DNA from: an uncultured Alphaproteobacteria bacterium
GTDB taxonomy: Bacteria > Pseudomonadota > Alphaproteobacteria > Reyranellales > Reyranellaceae
NCBI GenBank assembly: GCA_903929895.1
Contig: CAIYWM010000061.1
Location: 1-7,117 of the forward strand
Direction: 5' to 3'
DNA length: 7,117 nucleotides
Every line of letters begins with the position of its first letter. The stretch's first letter is position 1. The notes beneath the pieces were generated by a model. It saw only the letters and a list, made by a program, of their open reading frames with translations. It was not told the origin of the DNA and ran no database searches. A program made the position numbers and the translations under genes. Shown in pieces: positions 6,194 to 7,117 of this stretch.

Positions 6194-7117
6194 CTAGTCC
6201 TTCTTGAGCGGCAGCCGCAGCCCGATATGGAGTTCGCGAAGCTTCTCCGCCGGGACCTCGGCGGGTGCATCCATCATCAGGTCGACCGCGGACTGGTTCA
6301 TCGGGAAGGTGATGATCTCGCGGATGTTCGGCTCATCGGCGAGCAGCATGACGATGCGGTCGACGCCCGGGGCGGCGCCACCGTGCGGCGGTGCGCCGAA
6401 CTTGAAGGCATTCAGCATGCCGCCGAAGCGCGCCTCGACCTCTTCGTTGCTGTACCCGGCAATTCCGAACGCCTTGTACATGATCTCCGGCTTGTGATTC
6501 CGGATCGCGCCAGAGCACAGCTCGATGCCGTTGCACACGATGTCGTACTGCCACGCCTTGATGGTGAGCGGATCCTGGGTCTCCAGCGCCTCGAGGCCGC
6601 CCTGGGGCATCGAGAACGGGTTATGGCTGAAGTCGATCTTCTTCAGCTTGTCGTCGTACTCGAACATCGGGAAGTCGACGACCCAGCACAGGGCGAACTC
6701 GTCCTCGGCGATCACGCCCAGCTCCTGGCCGATCTTGGTCCGCGCCTGGCCGGCAAACTTCCAAGCGGTGTCGGCCGCGTCGGCCACGAAAAACACCGAA
6801 TCACCGTCCTCGGCGCCGGTCAGCTCCTTCAGCTTCGCCAGCCGCTCGTCGGCGACGAACTTGGCGATCGGCCCCTTCCCCGCGCCGTTCTCCAGCGTAA
6901 TGTATCCTAGGCCCGGCTTGCCCTCGCCCTGAGCCCAGCTGTTCAGCTTGTCGAAGAAGCTGCGCGGCTGGCTGGAGGCCTTGGGCGCCCGGATGGCGCG
7001 AACCACCCCGCCCTTGGCGACGATGCCGGCGAACACCTTGAAGTCGGAGCCGGCGAAGACCTCGGCCACCTCGAAGATCCGCAGCGGGTTGCGCAGGTCG
7101 GGCTTGTCCGTGCCGAA
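6194..7117 (-). CDS. aspS: Aspartyl-tRNA synthetase, C-terminal half (N-terminus beyond the right edge)
   Basis: The frame is open to the last base, so the gene is cut; 307 C-terminal residues of roughly 590 are visible. The fragment opens with [12 protein letters not shown], the segment that follows class II motif 2 in AspRS. A bacterial GAD insertion domain follows (visible residues about 24-136), then the catalytic core resumes with WVVDFPMFE (145-153), [16 protein letters not shown] (196-211) and class II motif 3, [13 protein letters not shown] (247-259), with the ATP-binding Arg254. A GTG at 7069 is internal, not the start. The enzyme charges tRNA-Asp with aspartate in the cytosol. The [13 protein letters not shown] form, rather than the GGGS form of E. 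coli, is typical of alphaproteobacterial enzymes, many of which also charge tRNA-Asn for later amidation by GatCAB; the anticodon-binding residues that would decide this lie outside the window. The stop TAG is at 6194-6196, and 82 bp separate it from the lipoprotein start. Confidence 0.97.
   Translation of the reverse strand, partial: FGTDKPDLRNPLRIFEVAEVFAGSDFKVFAGIVAKGGVVRAIRAPKASSQPRSFFDKLNSWAQGEGKPGLGYITLENGAGKGPIAKFVADERLAKLKELTGAEDGDSVFFVADAADTAWKFAGQARTKIGQELGVIAEDEFALCWVVDFPMFEYDDKLKKIDFSHNPFSMPQGGLEALETQDPLTIKAWQYDIVCNGIELCSGAIRNHKPEIMYKAFGIAGYSNEEVEARFGGMLNAFKFGAPPHGGAAPGVDRIVMLLADEPNIREIITFPMNQSAVDLMMDAPAEVPAEKLRELHIGLRLPLKKD

Overview
The window looks like ordinary chromosomal DNA from a high-GC alphaproteobacterium, possibly a Rhodospirillales- or Reyranella-like lineage. 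The best taxonomic clue is a pair of EipB-type (DUF1849) periplasmic proteins, a family characteristic of Alphaproteobacteria. The AspRS fragment and the D-glycerate dehydrogenase fit the same group. Gene density is very high and no stretch longer than 100 bp is unassigned. I see no insertion sequence, phage gene, CRISPR array, tRNA or rRNA.

Layout from left to right: (1) the 3' part of a large multi-pass MscS-family mechanosensitive channel gene on +, cut by the left edge; (2) after 92 bp, a secreted beta-barrel-like outer-membrane protein of unknown function on +; (3) convergent to it, a two-gene operon on - (read from 4588 down to 2877) encoding two different EipB-like periplasmic proteins that overlap by 7 bp; (4) divergent from that operon, a D-2-hydroxyacid dehydrogenase of the D-glycerate/glyoxylate-hydroxypyruvate type on +; (5) a small probable lipoprotein of unknown function on -, whose 3' end overlaps the dehydrogenase 3' end by 41 bp; (6) upstream of it on the same strand, the C-terminal half of aspartyl-tRNA synthetase, cut by the right edge.

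Five of the seven genes encode inner-membrane, periplasmic, lipoprotein or outer-membrane products, so the area reads as a cell-envelope neighbourhood between two housekeeping metabolic genes. Only the two EipB-like genes are clearly co-transcribed. The other envelope genes lie in separate transcription units, and any joint function is inference.

The observations most worth a second look are the tandem, diverged EipB paralogues and a sigma70-like promoter ahead of the lipoprotein gene whose -35/-10 spacer is filled by a perfect 8-bp inverted repeat. I do not see evidence for a wholly new multi-gene system.
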